A stretch of DNA of 6,135 bases, from NCBI GenBank assembly GCA_937892405.1, contig CALAFS010000239.1, forward strand, positions 1 through 6,135, given 5' to 3'. A model generated the notes under the pieces. The model was given only the letters and a program-made list of their open reading frames with translations, was not told the origin of the DNA and searched no databases. Position numbers and translations under genes: made by a program. Positions within the stretch are counted from its first letter, which is position 1. Each line of letters starts with the position of its first letter. The DNA is from an uncultured Clostridia bacterium (GTDB lineage Bacteria > Bacillota > Clostridia > Oscillospirales > CAG-272). Shown piece by piece: positions 5,938 to 6,135 of this stretch.

Positions 5938-6093
5938 GGCGAAGGCATGACATATTGCCTTGCCGAAAAAGAGATAATCGCGTCATGTAGGGGTCGGCGC
6001 CAAGGGCGACCCGCCGCGCAAAGGTATCATTATACGCCATCGGGAGAGTGTTCCATCACCTTTATGCCCGTAGGGGCGACCATCGGTCGCCCG
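5938..6093 (+). repeat. Long intergenic repeat, copy C
   Basis: This copy lies in the same orientation as 3049-3215, lacks the 11-base insert, and has both GTAGGGG hairpin units. Most differences from copy A are transitions (13 of 17 between 5962 and 6093). The loop of the first unit differs (AAGGG for CTCGA) while the stem GGGTCG/CGACCC is kept. The AT-rich stretch from 5784 to 5937 between promoter and repeat shows no gene. Confidence 0.85.
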
Positions 6094-6135
6094 TTTTGGT
6101 GAGTCTATATGAACGGTATCGGCTTTTTGCCGGGG

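Noticed and set aside
5899..6102. 67-codon plus-strand frame ending in VGATIGRPF
   Set aside because: The VGATIGRP string is just the translated GTAGGGGCGACCATCGGTCGCCC hairpin unit, a familiar source of false protein calls.
6109..6135. ATG opening a plus-strand frame that runs off the right edge
   Set aside because: Only nine codons are visible and the upstream GGTGAG is a weak ribosome binding site, so a gene start cannot be claimed.

Overview
The window looks like a piece of an uncultured, gut- or rumen-type Clostridia genome (Bacillota, perhaps Oscillospirales or a relative). The reasons are the Gram-positive secretion and lipoprotein signals, strong AGGAG-type ribosome binding sites, a sigma-A-like promoter, mixed base composition of moderate to high GC, and intergenic hairpin repeats of the GTAGGGG...CCCG and CCCTCCGTCACGGC...GGAGGC kinds that are common in such genomes. 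This placement is an inference; no marker gene is present.

Layout. Positions 1-240 are a leader region with a pair of nearly identical inverted repeats (1-24 and 124-149) around a U-tract hairpin. A plus-strand pair follows: a 754-residue secreted protein of unknown function (241-2505) and, 17 bases later, a very acidic 48-residue peptide (2523-2669). About 230 bases of hairpin-rich 3' sequence lead to a clear intrinsic terminator (2903-2935). Positions 2936-3620 hold no gene but a mosaic of repeats in both orientations. The minus-strand gene (5693 down to 3711) encodes a 660-residue lipoprotein with an intact polysaccharide deacetylase (NodB/CE4-type) active site. It has its own promoter (5755-5783), a stem-loop at the predicted mRNA 5' end and its own terminator (3621-3666). 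The right end (5938-6093) carries another copy of the long repeat, in the same orientation as the copy at 3049-3215.

The two transcription units converge and have separate terminators, so they are not co-regulated by shared transcription. Both products leave the cytoplasm: one as a released or loosely held surface protein with a beta-helix-like middle, the other as a membrane-anchored carbohydrate deacetylase. A role at the cell surface or in glycan processing is plausible for both, but only the deacetylase has recognisable catalytic residues. The points most worth a second look are the small acidic peptide tied to the secreted protein, the abrupt composition change in the middle of the secreted-protein gene, the inverted-repeat element at the left edge, and the direct repeats that bracket the deacetylase gene.
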